Shown here: positions 41,839-50,718 of the stretch, piece after piece
How positions within the stretch are numbered: position 1 is the stretch's first letter
How the letters are laid out: every line of letters begins with the position of its first letter
NCBI RefSeq assembly: GCF_000170855.1
Contig: NZ_ABCQ01000008.1
Location: 1 to 64,000, forward strand
DNA: 64,000 nucleotides
Origin: Moritella sp. PE36
GTDB taxonomy: Bacteria; Pseudomonadota; Gammaproteobacteria; Enterobacterales; Moritellaceae
Direction of reading: 5' to 3'
Made by a program: the position numbers and the translations under genes
Notes under the pieces: generated by a model
Told to the model about the DNA's origin: nothing
Database searches by the model: none
The model's input: only the letters and a program-made list of their open reading frames with translations

Positions 41839-42957
41839 TCAGCCTGACAATCGTAACTGTTCTCGATATCCTTGCATCATCATCTGCGACAGAGGTTTGA
41901 TAATGCCGACAAACAGCAAATAGCCTTCCTTACATTGAGGACATAACCACTGACAACCTATTTCAACTGTTGTCTTTTCTGTTTTAGTGGGAGCCGATGA
42001 TAACTGCTCTTTAATAAGCGCCAGTCTTTTTCGTTTGCAAGCATTAGCCAAAAAACCAAAGTGACGAACTCGCATCACGCCCTTAGGAAGTACATGCAAT
42101 AAATAACGACGGATAAACTCATCCGCCGTGAGCAGCATCACTTTACGCTTATTACCGTCGCCATAGTCTGTGTACTTGAAACTAACGCTACTAGAGCTTA
42201 CGTCTTTTATTCTTGATTCATGCAACATACCTTTACGTGTATATCGGCCTAAATAACTAACCACAGTTTCAGTTCGACTCAAACACGCTTTACTGTATAC
42301 ATTCCATGATTTTTTCATTAACTCATCAGCTTGCTCAATAACTAATTCTCGATGCCTTAACGCTTGCATCATCTTAGCTCGATACACATTAGCAAGGGCT
42401 TTTACTGGAAACAAATAATCAGATTTCACCCCATGCCACTCTCCTTGCGAGGTTAACACTCCACCAGGAATTAAGCAGTGCAAATGAATATGTTGTGTCA
42501 GGGTTTGGCCCCACGTATGCAAAACTACTGTACCTCCGAGTTGACCTTGCAAGTGTTTGCGTGTCATCCCAAATTGGCTCAGCGTCTGCCACACTGCTTC
42601 AAACAGTGCGCTATACAGTTTCTTGGCTTCATAGTGCGCCAAAATATTCAGCTCGTGAGGCAAAGTAAATACCAGATGGAAATATCTACAATTCAGCACC
42701 TCAGTTTGTTGCTTCGCTATCCACGCTTGCGTCTGCTGCCCTTGGCACCGTGAACAATGCCGATCTCTGCAAGAACAAAAGATCCGTTGTTCATAATGGC
42801 ATGCACCGCAACGCCATTGTTGCTCACCTAACGCTTGAGTGCGGCAAGCTTGAATATGCTGACACACTAAAGATTGTTGCTGAGTCAATTTGTGCTGCTG
42901 TTGGTAATGCGCCAAATTAAGCGTGAGAATATCGCTCAGATGATAGGATGTTGCCAT
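41839..42957 (-). CDS. IS91-family HUH transposase
   Basis: A 372-residue transposase. An N-terminal zinc-binding region (CGAC, CSCRDRHCSRCQGQ) is followed by the HUH motif HIHLHCLIPGG and a single catalytic tyrosine in YLGRYTRKG; a C-terminal CPQC is also present. It works by rolling-circle transposition. AGGAGGAGG precedes the ATG. It overlaps the end of the recombinase gene by 22 bases, so the two are co-expressed. Confidence 0.93.
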   Translation of the reverse strand: MATSYHLSDILTLNLAHYQQQHKLTQQQSLVCQHIQACRTQALGEQQWRCGACHYEQRIFCSCRDRHCSRCQGQQTQAWIAKQQTEVLNCRYFHLVFTLPHELNILAHYEAKKLYSALFEAVWQTLSQFGMTRKHLQGQLGGTVVLHTWGQTLTQHIHLHCLIPGGVLTSQGEWHGVKSDYLFPVKALANVYRAKMMQALRHRELVIEQADELMKKSWNVYSKACLSRTETVVSYLGRYTRKGMLHESRIKDVSSSSVSFKYTDYGDGNKRKVMLLTADEFIRRYLLHVLPKGVMRVRHFGFLANACKRKRLALIKEQLSSAPTKTEKTTVEIGCQWLCPQCKEGYLLFVGIIKPLSQMMMQGYREQLRLSG

Positions 42958-43802
42958 GACAAACCTCCTCCTAAATTAGCCAACAAGTCGGTGCCTTGAT
43001 GACCTAGCTCTGGCGACCAATGTAAATACCTTTCCGTGGATTGAATACTTTGGTGCCCAAGCTGTTGTTGCAGTTGATTGAGCGGCATACCAGCTTGTAA
43101 TTGGTGAGTGGCATAAGCATGTCGTAAGCTGTGTGGACTACAAGGTTTTGTTATTCCTGCTTTTTTGGCTGCACAAGTTAGCCCTTTACGAAATGTGGAT
43201 TCATGAATCGGGTAAATCACACCATGCCAGCGAGAGCCAAACAACCAAGTATCAGGGTGATACTGTTGCCAGTATTGGCGCATAAACTGGAGCAATACAG
43301 GAGAGATAATAACGAGGCGATCTTTAGCTCCTTTACCTTGGCATACTTTTAATAGTTGTCGCTGACCGTCGATATCACTAACTTTCACATGCGTCAGCTC
43401 GCTGACACGCAAACCACAGCCGTAGCACAACGCTACCATTGCTCTGTGTTTATTCGTTTTGCAATAGTAAATGACCGCAGAGATATCTTGCTGTGTTAAT
43501 AGTTGTGGCAGTTTTTCTTTTCGTTTAGGTAAACAAACTGAGATAGTAAAACTGCGATGTAAGACGTGCTCAAACAAAAAATGAATACCATTGAGGTGTA
43601 GCTTTAACGTTGCTCTACAATGGTGTTTTTCCAAGTTCAGATAGCGGAAGTACATTTCCAACTGTTTATCTGAAATAGTATCTAAAGGTTGCCCAAAATA
43701 CTTATACAGTTGATTTATAGCATAACGGTAAGAGTTCCGAGTTCGCTCAGAGTAACCTCTTAAGGTGATTTCTTCGTTGAATTGTTGCAGTAGTTGTCGC
43801 AT
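42936..43802 (-). CDS. tyrosine recombinase of the IS91-type element
   Basis: A 288-residue site-specific recombinase with an N-terminal SAM-like core-binding domain and a complete catalytic domain: arginine in CGLRVSEL, lysine in CQGKGAKDR, HSLRHAYATH, then LGHQSIQSTERYLHW with the tyrosine. It looks like XerC/IntI in size but lacks the IntI-specific extra helix that I would expect between boxes II and III. AGGAGGT precedes the ATG at 43802. It travels with the transposase. Confidence 0.85.
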   Translation of the reverse strand: MRQLLQQFNEEITLRGYSERTRNSYRYAINQLYKYFGQPLDTISDKQLEMYFRYLNLEKHHCRATLKLHLNGIHFLFEHVLHRSFTISVCLPKRKEKLPQLLTQQDISAVIYYCKTNKHRAMVALCYGCGLRVSELTHVKVSDIDGQRQLLKVCQGKGAKDRLVIISPVLLQFMRQYWQQYHPDTWLFGSRWHGVIYPIHESTFRKGLTCAAKKAGITKPCSPHSLRHAYATHQLQAGMPLNQLQQQLGHQSIQSTERYLHWSPELGHQGTDLLANLGGGLSWQHPII

Positions 43803-43820
43803 GACATACCTCCTAAGCAA

Positions 43821-44341
43821 GGATTGACCCTAGAGGTAAGTGTGGAACAATTGGTGATATTTTGGCTCCGCGCAGCGGCTTAGTTCAACATTTGTATAGT
43901 AGGACGTCTCGATTCCCCAAATCTATTCACCCTAGTGAATAGCGATTAATCAAATGAAAAATAAGATAAAATGTCAGTTTGATATTAAAACTAACTCTGG
44001 GAAAGCGTGTAGTCCTGTAATTTATTTTTTAAGTCCTGTTAATTATTAACAATGACAAATAGGCAACTGATTCTATTGTATTTTTAATTGAGATCAAGAC
44101 AAAGTGAGACTCTTTTCTGACAAACGGTGACTCAACTAAGAAATAAACAAATAATACGGCATAAAACCATAATTTATAAATCACAACGGCGGCACTTTGG
44201 CGGCATAGGATGGGTCATATTGGATACATATGGATACCGATTACAAAAAATTAACACTGTGATTATACCCAGTATTGTTTTGGGCTTCAACTCCCCCCGT
44301 CCCTAAGTATCATTATTTATGCGAATCGAGTAGAGACATTA
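43821..44341. other. non-coding stretch beside the IS91-type element
   Basis: About 520 AT-rich bases without a supported gene. It should contain the terminus of the element upstream of the recombinase gene, but I could not locate it. Two GGCGGCA-like short repeats near 44189 and a TGGATACATATGGATAC stretch near 44222 are the only features I noticed. Confidence 0.3.
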
Positions 44342-44730
44342 CTACACTACAATCTCAACCCTATTCCATTCTGGATTAAGCACGACAAATTCATAGTAAC
44401 CGTCGCCAGTCCAACGTGGACCATCTAGTACTTCATAGCCATCCGCGATAAAAGTCGCGGCAATTTCATCAACTTTCAGTTCCGAACCAACAGAAAATGC
44501 AGTGTGAGCCAGTCCGGTGAACTGCGGATATACATCGGCAGCAGATTCAACACTGAATCCATTTGCATCAACTCGATACGCGGCCCGTCTGATAGTGTCA
44601 GAAAATAAGAACGAAAGCCTTTGGTTTTATTCTCATATTTGTCATTACTTTTGGCATTAAAAAAGTGCGTGTAAAAGCATTTCATTTGTTCCAGATCTTT
44701 GCACCAAATCCCCACATGCTCGATTCTCAT
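44342..44730 (-). pseudogene. VOC-family protein gene with a frameshift
   Basis: The first 57 or so codons encode a normal VOC start (MRIEHVGIWCKDLEQMKCFY ... GPRIELMQMDS). The frame then reads nonsense to a stop at 44476, while the +1 frame continues as GFSVESAADVYPQFTG and ends WNRVEIVV at TAG 44342-44344, a proper VOC end. One base is missing (or two added) near 44558-44565. Its start overlaps the stop of the small gene upstream by four bases. Confidence 0.75.
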
Positions 44731-44927
44731 TTTGATTGCTCGCTTTGCTGCTCTTCCTGCTCACTGAATGACATTAACGTGTTCATGCTAAGAATGGCTT
44801 CTACTTCAACAACGCAGTTAGTTGTCTGCAACCGAGACTGATAATACTCAGCAAGTGCTCTGTTTGATCCATTACCAGATAAAGAGTCTGACGTATTCAA
44901 TAAGATTTTTTTGATTGTCTCTAACAT
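44727..44927 (-). CDS. small unknown protein coupled to the VOC pseudogene
   Basis: A 66-residue protein with a serine/asparagine-rich middle and an acidic glutamine-rich tail (SFSEQEEQQSEQSK). GAGGA lies a suitable distance before the ATG. The stop overlaps the next ATG as ATGA, typical of translational coupling. The family is not recognised. It is divergent from the SgrR-like gene. Confidence 0.5.
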   Translation of the reverse strand: MLETIKKILLNTSDSLSGNGSNRALAEYYQSRLQTTNCVVEVEAILSMNTLMSFSEQEEQQSEQSK

Positions 44928-44939
44928 GTTTATTCCTCG

Positions 44940-44969
44940 CTTGTTCTTTATGTGCTTGTTCTTTATGTG
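44940..44969. repeat. 15-base perfect tandem duplication
   Basis: CTTGTTCTTTATGTG occurs twice back to back, in the spacer between the divergent small gene and SgrR-like gene. It may be a recent slippage event or a doubled binding site. Confidence 0.8.
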
Positions 44970-45139
44970 ACTTAAGCGCTTACTCTTTGCTTAAACGATG
45001 AGTTAAGTATCACCCAATAACAGGAAGCAAAAAACAGAGTGAATTATATTGTTTACTTCCGCTTTAAGTCGTAATCTTGGCTGTAATGTCTTTTTAATCC
45101 TACTTACACACTAAACAAGGAAGTCGCGATGATAATACG

Positions 45140-46972
45140 GTGCCTGTTTTGAACAACGATAAAAAAATACTGCATTTTTCTCGGTTAAGTAAGTTAGGGG
45201 TTAAACAAGAAATAGCCATCACCCTGCAAGAAGTGGCTGAAGTGATGTTTACCAGCACCCGACATTGCCGCACCTTGTTAAACGAGATGCGTGATTTCGG
45301 CTGGTTAGAATGGACACCAAAGGCGGGACGTAATCAACGTTCTCGGCTCTATCTGGTTTATGCTGTCGATGAACTGAAAGCAGAACTGGCGCAGCAGATG
45401 ATTGCCGTTGGCAAATACGAGAAAGCATTAACCCTTATCGGCAATGACCAAGTATTGTTCGGGCAATTGCTGCAAAACACCTCTGGTGCAGTGCAGCGTG
45501 AAGGGCGTTTACACATTCAGCTGACTTATGCCCGTTCTTTCTCTGCCCTACTTCCGCATATCGCGTTAAGAAACAGCGAACGTTTCTTGGTACGTCAGGT
45601 TTATTGTTGTCTAGTGCTGTGTGATAAAAATGGGCTTATCAGCCCGCAACTCGCCCACCATTGGGTTTACAACGCAGAATTACAGCGCTGGCGATTCTAT
45701 CTGCGCCCTGCACTTACCTTTCATGACGGCAGTGCCATTAATGCCGACAAGATAGCGGAATTATTTAATCGCCTAAAACAGCTTGCGACTTACCAGACAG
45801 AACTGGCGCATGTCACCCATATATCCGCGGTAAATCCACTGTGTGTCGAGTTTCAATTAGATCAACCAGACCCTGGCTTTGCTGGACTTATTGCTGATGT
45901 AAAATATTCTATTCAGCCGTACCTTCAACTACAATCGCAACCATATTCTCAACTGAAAGCTCAACCACATTCGCAACTCAACGCTGGCGCAGCTATCGTT
46001 GGCAGTGGTGCATTTCGGGTACAGGAGCACACGCAACAGTACTTGCGATTGCAGGCGTACGACAACTATTATGGCCATCGCGCACTTACCGACACAGTGA
46101 CTATTTGGCAAGTCTCGTCGCAACAAACCGATTTACCTTGTACCACGGAACTACAGGCGAATGTGGTACACAAAACCAATCAGATCCGTTCAAATTATGC
46201 AGCTAACAGCCTTGAGCGAGAAATTGACAGCCTTGAACAGACCACTGAAAGTGATCAAAAAAGCCGAATAGAATATGGCTGCTTGCTGGCGATGATCAAC
46301 AGTAAAACTCAGCTGTCGCTATTGCAGCGTAAATACCTGAGCCAACTGCTTGCGGCTGATAAACTAATGTCAGAATTAACTAAATCAGCTAACCCTATTG
46401 AAGCCATTCCCGCATACAATCTGCTTTCCAATTGGCTAAAAATCATGTCGGTAGGCACAACAGAACAGCCTTTGCCAAGTAAACTGACCATCGCCATATT
46501 CGAGCATCATACTTTGAAAGAATGTGCGCAGGCGATGATGGCGTTACTTCAGCAAGCGGGGTTTGAGTGTGAGGTTAATATCTATTCTTTTGAAGAGTTA
46601 GTACAAAAGGCCAGTGCTAATACCCTGATGGAAGACCTGATCTTGATTAGTCTGGATCTCGACGATAATTTGCCGACCTCGGTATTTCACTGGATGTTAT
46701 CCAACTCGGTACTCAATCAAAGTCTGTCTGCGGAAGCGAGTCACTGGCTGCAAGCTAAATTAATCAGCATTCGCCAGCAACAGCCATTAACCAATTATCT
46801 GACCGAGTTAGAATCGATTAGCACGGCCATGATCACAGAGCACTGGATGATCCCAATGCTGCACCACAGGCAGACGTTGTATTTTCAAGGCGTGCTCAAA
46901 GGCGTATCAATCAATGTCTGGGGTTGGCCAGAGATACAAGATGTTTGGTCTGAAGAGTTCGTTAATAGTTAG
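45140..46972 (+). CDS. SgrR-family regulator (winged helix plus solute-binding domain)
   Basis: A 610-residue protein. The N-terminal SgrR-type winged helix (TLQEVAEVMFTSTRHCRTLL, then WTPKAGRNQRSRLYL) is followed from about residue 170 by a domain related to periplasmic peptide/oligosaccharide-binding proteins (LRPALTFHDGSAINADK). It is cytoplasmic and should sense a small solute. A glutamine-rich insert with short repeats (QPYSQLKAQPHSQL) is unusual. The start is GTG at 45140. A better-placed ATG at 45129 with AAGGAAG is out of frame by one base, suggesting a lost G near the start. Confidence 0.8.
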   Translation: MPVLNNDKKILHFSRLSKLGVKQEIAITLQEVAEVMFTSTRHCRTLLNEMRDFGWLEWTPKAGRNQRSRLYLVYAVDELKAELAQQMIAVGKYEKALTLIGNDQVLFGQLLQNTSGAVQREGRLHIQLTYARSFSALLPHIALRNSERFLVRQVYCCLVLCDKNGLISPQLAHHWVYNAELQRWRFYLRPALTFHDGSAINADKIAELFNRLKQLATYQTELAHVTHISAVNPLCVEFQLDQPDPGFAGLIADVKYSIQPYLQLQSQPYSQLKAQPHSQLNAGAAIVGSGAFRVQEHTQQYLRLQAYDNYYGHRALTDTVTIWQVSSQQTDLPCTTELQANVVHKTNQIRSNYAANSLEREIDSLEQTTESDQKSRIEYGCLLAMINSKTQLSLLQRKYLSQLLAADKLMSELTKSANPIEAIPAYNLLSNWLKIMSVGTTEQPLPSKLTIAIFEHHTLKECAQAMMALLQQAGFECEVNIYSFEELVQKASANTLMEDLILISLDLDDNLPTSVFHWMLSNSVLNQSLSAEASHWLQAKLISIRQQQPLTNYLTELESISTAMITEHWMIPMLHHRQTLYFQGVLKGVSINVWGWPEIQDVWSEEFVNS

Positions 46973-46981
46973 TGTGAATAG

Positions 46982-47191
46982 TTAACACGAATCTTCAGCG
47001 TCTGAGATAAGTAAATTCGCTGCTGCAAAGGCGGCTTTATCACGAACATCGTCAGGCAAAGACTCGTCACCAGCAATATCGTTTAACGCTTTAAGCGCAC
47101 AGCCAATCGCTTTTGGAATATAACCCTGATCACCACTGCCAATTAATGAATACAGTTTACGGATCTTGTCACAACACTGATAAACGTTCAT
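46982..47191 (-). CDS. small unknown protein (source of a partial duplicate)
   Basis: A 69-residue soluble acidic protein, [20 protein letters not shown] at the start and [13 protein letters not shown] at the end. It converges on the SgrR-like gene with a nine-base gap. A 115-base part of it is copied at 47991-48105 with three differences. The family is not recognised. Confidence 0.6.
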   Translation of the reverse strand: MNVYQCCDKIRKLYSLIGSGDQGYIPKAIGCALKALNDIAGDESLPDDVRDKAAFAAANLLISDAEDSC

Positions 47192-47230
47192 GGTAATACC
47201 TTATAAAGAAGAATCATTTAAAACAAAGAT

Positions 47231-47308
47231 GGGACTATTTTATCCTTGGCAGTGATTTTATGTCGAGCGTTAAGGTGGACTGATTGGGGATGTGTTGATC
47301 TTGGTTAA
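47231..47308 (+). repeat. 78-base dispersed repeat, copy 2
   Basis: Gap-free match to 33528-33605, with the same orientation. It lies between the small gene and the orphan pilin gene. Confidence 0.7.
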
Positions 47309-47320
47309 TTCAATTCGTAT

Positions 47321-47845
47321 TTAATCACATTTAACTATTTCAACTAATGGCTTTTTAGGTTCTTGATCATAACTGGTATATTTCACATAACATTTATCGT
47401 CGATCAAGACCGGGTAATCATTTGTCGATAATGTAGCATTGCTGGTTGGCGTTATAAGCACAACCGCTCCGCCCCATATTTTTGTCCAGTTAACTAAAGA
47501 AAAACTATCATCATCTTGAACAATTCCGATACCATTAACTAAATATTTAAGGGTTAACGTATCAGCAACCGGATAACCATAGTCAAAAGAACACCATTCG
47601 CACCCTTCGTATAACGCTGCTGATTCCTCGTAGCTTAGCGCAGCTTTATCTTCCATTCCCTTTATGGCCATATTTTCATAAGAGATATTAATCGCACTTT
47701 CGATTGCCGCCTTTAAGCCCACTAAAGCAGCATCTTGTGCATTGTTGTCAATATTGATAAATCGAGGGATTGCTGTTGCGGATAAGATACCTATAACAAT
47801 AATAGATATAGTTAATTCTATGAGTGTAAAACCTTTGTTTTTCAT
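47321..47845 (-). CDS. orphan type IV pilin-like protein (MSHA-like)
   Basis: A 174-residue prepilin. A short basic leader precedes the prepilin peptidase site G/FTLIEL, followed by the hydrophobic helix TISIIVIGILSATAIPRFI. The rest, with paired cysteines (CEWC and DDKC ... KC), looks like MSHA-type pilins. The ATG at 47845 gives a five-residue leader; an ATG three codons upstream is possible. No pilus assembly genes are near, so it relies on machinery encoded elsewhere. Confidence 0.8.
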   Translation of the reverse strand: MKNKGFTLIELTISIIVIGILSATAIPRFINIDNNAQDAALVGLKAAIESAINISYENMAIKGMEDKAALSYEESAALYEGCEWCSFDYGYPVADTLTLKYLVNGIGIVQDDDSFSLVNWTKIWGGAVVLITPTSNATLSTNDYPVLIDDKCYVKYTSYDQEPKKPLVEIVKCD

Positions 47846-47990
47846 TCGAGCCATTTTAGATTATTTAATCACTAGGTGACATATAGCGGATCACGTCCGC
47901 ATAAATGGTGGATATTATGGCAGTGTTATCCTAGTGTAAACGGCTTAAATGTAAGCGTTTGTAACGGTGTGAATAGCGGAATTGTTCAAT

Positions 47991-48105
47991 CGTCAGCAGC
48001 AATATCGTTTAACGCTTTAAGCGCACAGCCAATCGATTTTGGAATATAACCCTGATCACCACTGCCAATTAATGAATACAGTTCACGGATCTTGTCACAA
48101 CACTG
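47991..48105 (-). pseudogene. 115-base partial duplicate of the 69-residue gene
   Basis: Bases 47991-48105 match 47065-47179, the central part of the small gene, with three substitutions. Both its start and its end are missing, so it is a fragment. Around it, 47855-48393 holds no other supported gene; the open frame at 48095-48295 has no coding support. Confidence 0.85.
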
Positions 48106-48393
48106 TAGATACTAGAAAGGGCCAACATGACATGTATTGGATTACACGAAAGGCGAATAAAATAAGGATAATGGCGATAACAAATAATGAGGTAACAGGA
48201 AAAACATGGCTAAAATAAGCTAAGTTATTGATACAAATCGATGCCGATTTGTATCTCAGATCCGCTCGCCTTGAGTTTAATATCAAGATGAGCACCCGCC
48301 AAAACTGAATTCATAATTAACTATATAAAGAGGGCTTCGGGCTTATTCAACACCCGAATAAGGTGTCAGCTGCAAGACATTTATTTATAGTTC

Positions 48394-49161
48394 TTATTCT
48401 GAACGCTGACTCCACATCTCCGCCAATCTCTGATCTCTTTTAACCCCTATAGCAGTATAAAGCTCTCGCATATCTGTTATTAGTCCTGAGGTGTATGTTC
48501 GTGCTATTAATGATGCAAGTAACTTCTTTCGTTCCAGAACATCACTAGAACTCTCATTCCATTGTGCTATTGCTTCGCTCAACCACATATTTTCAGCATG
48601 AAGATAGTTTCTAACTTCCTTTTCACAAGTGTATTTGTTTAAAAGCATACATGCAGTAAGATATTCATTATTAAAGAAAATATTATCCAAACATGCTTGC
48701 GAATAACCATTTTCACAAGCCTGTATTATTAATTTTCTGGCTATCTTATTGTCAGCGGATTTTGTTGCCTTAACCAAGTAATCCGTATATTTACCTTTTT
48801 CAAACTTACCTGACGTCATCATAGCTACTGATTTTTCAAAAGCAGTCCAATAATGTATATAAGCTAAAAAAGCTTGATACCTTGGATCTATGTCTAAATT
48901 TTCATTCAAAACAGACTTGTATTCATCAATGTCTTTGTTCGGACTTACAGAATAAACTAGCATTTTATGGTAAAAATTATACTCTGACAAATCAGGCATA
49001 GTTTTATCAAAGTGTAATTGTTCAGATTTGTCTATAAAAGCTAATCTCTCATTAACTGAACTAAGTTTTTTAAACTCTACCCAATCGAATAATACTGATT
49101 CATTAGCAAGGGAGGCTGATGAAAATGAAAGTATCATCAAAATATAAATTCGTTTAATCAT
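48394..49161 (-). CDS. cassette-like gene, secreted unknown protein
   Basis: A 255-residue protein with a signal peptide (MIKRIYILMILSFSSASLA). The mature part is helical with five cysteines in the middle (ACENGYSQACLDN ... CMLLNKYTCEKE), a pattern loosely like Sel1-type helical repeats. The family is not recognised. It starts 22 bases from an attC-like site on the minus strand, in line with an integron cassette. Confidence 0.6.
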   Translation of the reverse strand: MIKRIYILMILSFSSASLANESVLFDWVEFKKLSSVNERLAFIDKSEQLHFDKTMPDLSEYNFYHKMLVYSVSPNKDIDEYKSVLNENLDIDPRYQAFLAYIHYWTAFEKSVAMMTSGKFEKGKYTDYLVKATKSADNKIARKLIIQACENGYSQACLDNIFFNNEYLTACMLLNKYTCEKEVRNYLHAENMWLSEAIAQWNESSSDVLERKKLLASLIARTYTSGLITDMRELYTAIGVKRDQRLAEMWSQRSE

Positions 49162-49183
49162 ATTTTTTTAATTCTTTTGAATA

Positions 49184-49280
49184 TAACGCCGCCAACAATT
49201 GCGTAGCAACCAGTCACTTTTCATGGCCTTGTTGAACGAAGCAGCTACGCGGCAGAGTAAACAAGCCTGCGTTCATACTA
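49184..49280 (-). other. attC-like site F
   Basis: Starts TAACGCCGCCAAC on the plus strand; inner arms GCGTAGC (49201-49207) and GCTACGC (49244-49250) pair perfectly. The far end near GCCTGCGTT is only partly conserved. It lies between the VOC gene and the secreted-protein gene. Confidence 0.55.
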
Positions 49281-49313
49281 ACCAATACAAGATGTTTGGT
49301 CTGAAAACTAAGA

Positions 49314-49730
49314 TCATCTCTTTGACATAGGATGATCTTCATTTAATTGCAGTAAGTCCCACTTGTTGCCATAGAGGTCTTCAAATACAGCAACGGTGCC
49401 ATAATCTTGCTCTTGAGGTGGTCTCACAAACTTAATACCGTCTGCTACCATGCGGTTATAATCACGCCAAAAATCATCTGTATTAAGAAACAGGAATACA
49501 CGACCACCGGCCTGATTTCCAATAAAGTCTAACTGTTCAGACTTGGATGCTTTCGCCAGTAACAACGACACGCCCGTTGAACCTGGAGGTGAAACCACAA
49601 CCCAACGTTTATCTTGCTCTGGTTGATAAGTATCTTCGACTAACTCAAACTTGAGTTTATTGATATAGAAATCCAGTGCTTCATCGTAATCACGAACGAC
49701 CAAAGCAATATGTACAATTGACTGTTTCAT
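49314..49730 (-). CDS. cassette-like gene, VOC (glyoxalase fold) protein
   Basis: A 138-residue VOC-family protein: IVHIALVVRDYDEALDFY at the start, and DLYGNKWDLLQL at the end with ligand-like H8 and a late D/E. It may be a metal-dependent lyase or a resistance-type binding protein; the substrate is unknown. It is flanked by attC-like sites F and G on the minus strand. Confidence 0.8.
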   Translation of the reverse strand: MKQSIVHIALVVRDYDEALDFYINKLKFELVEDTYQPEQDKRWVVVSPPGSTGVSLLLAKASKSEQLDFIGNQAGGRVFLFLNTDDFWRDYNRMVADGIKFVRPPQEQDYGTVAVFEDLYGNKWDLLQLNEDHPMSKR

Positions 49731-49745
49731 CTTTATCCAAATTTA

Positions 49746-49830
49746 TAACGTAATGCCAAGCGCAACAGAGTAGCAAACTGACTTATATTTGGAAATACAA
49801 TGCATGACAGTTTGCGGAGTCGGATTGCCG
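49746..49830 (-). other. attC-like site G
   Basis: Starts TAACGTAATGCCAAGCGCAAC on the plus strand; inner arms GCAAACTG (49773-49780) and CAGTTTGC (49808-49815) pair perfectly. The distal end overlaps the end of the next gene region. It follows the DUF6653-like gene. Confidence 0.5.
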
Positions 49831-49843
49831 TTTCTGATTATGA

Positions 49844-50353
49844 TTATGACTTTAGCCAGATGAGATACTGCGGGTTAGTGTCTTTCATGTCGTTATACAG
49901 CCAGACCATGCGATCAACAAACCAAGCCTTAAACACTATTATCCACATATTGCCTAATACTAACGCCCAAATATTTAAACTGTATAAACCATAAATGAAG
50001 ATGGGCAGGCCAATACCAGACATAATTTGCAGTACTATTGTGGGTAATATGTGATGATCGGGTATTGGATTGATTTTACGATCTAAATATATACGCTCGC
50101 CAAAGGTGCCCATTGACGCCCAATTATTGGTTTTAGCGGGAACGCCAAACATCCTGGGATTTAACCATATCCAGATAAAAGACAGTAATATCGGTATTAA
50201 AGAATAACTTCCTATCCATTCTCGAGACCAAAAGGCCAATGACATTAGTGGCAAGATTGAAAATCGAGTATACACACTCCATGGATTAGAGTGCCTTGCC
50301 CAGCTTTCATCATCCATTGCCATCAGCTTCTCTGCAAATCGCGTAAAGTCCAT
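49844..50353 (-). CDS. cassette-like gene, DUF6653-like membrane protein
   Basis: A 169-residue protein with an N-terminal cytoplasmic segment containing WARHSNPWSVYTRF, then four hydrophobic helices. WLNPRMFGVPAKTNNWASMGTFGERI between helices 2 and 3 resembles DUF6653 proteins (recollection). AGGAGG lies six bases before the ATG at 50353, which decides the start against two upstream candidates. It is the outermost gene of the second cassette run. Confidence 0.65.
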   Translation of the reverse strand: MDFTRFAEKLMAMDDESWARHSNPWSVYTRFSILPLMSLAFWSREWIGSYSLIPILLSFIWIWLNPRMFGVPAKTNNWASMGTFGERIYLDRKINPIPDHHILPTIVLQIMSGIGLPIFIYGLYSLNIWALVLGNMWIIVFKAWFVDRMVWLYNDMKDTNPQYLIWLKS

Positions 50354-50492
50354 CTGCTCCCTCCTAGTCATCACATGTATATAGTAGAACGCTAATCTGA
50401 CATTTATAGCAATTTTGGCAAAGAGTGCAAGATCAGATTCATCATATTCGAACTTTGAATGGTGAAATATCACACTTTAAAGGTTGGGCCAG

Positions 50493-50509
50493 CTCGATAT
50501 TAAATATCG
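50493..50509. promoter_or_regulatory. 17-base perfect palindrome in the spacer before the chemoreceptor gene
   Basis: TCGATATT-A-AATATCGA is fully symmetric. It lies 140 bases before the start at 50353 and 210 bases before the chemoreceptor gene, so it could serve either. No T-run follows. Confidence 0.4.
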
Positions 50510-50718
50510 AACACCTGTAGATCCACTGTGTATTTTATATACATGAAAAAACACTTTTGGCGTGGCTTTATATTGATATGTATGAATAAGTTAGGTTATT
50601 AGATATGGTTTTACGTTAAATCCAGTGAACTTTATCGTTACATTGTGTTTCATTAAAGTTTAAAAGAGGTATTGAATAATGTTGTTTATATGTTATTTTC
50701 CTGCCCTCTTGGTGATTT

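Larger units (their letters stand above)
41564..43820 (-). mobile_element. IS91-type element with transposase and tyrosine recombinase
   Basis: The element contains a Y1/HUH transposase gene and an overlapping tyrosine recombinase gene, a pair seen in a subgroup of IS91 elements of marine bacteria. The left (origin-like) end is placed at a hairpin beside CTTG. The right end beyond 43820 is not resolved. IS91 elements make no target duplication, so no direct repeats are expected. It lies beside attC site E. Confidence 0.75.

Noticed and set aside
42936-43802. Integron integrase IntI for the cassette arrays
   Set aside because: The gene overlaps and pairs with an IS91 transposase, and I see no IntI-specific insert between boxes II and III. 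It belongs to the insertion element.
48095-48295. Minus-strand open frame of 66 codons
   Set aside because: It starts in non-coding DNA and runs into the gene-fragment duplicate; composition and start give no coding support.
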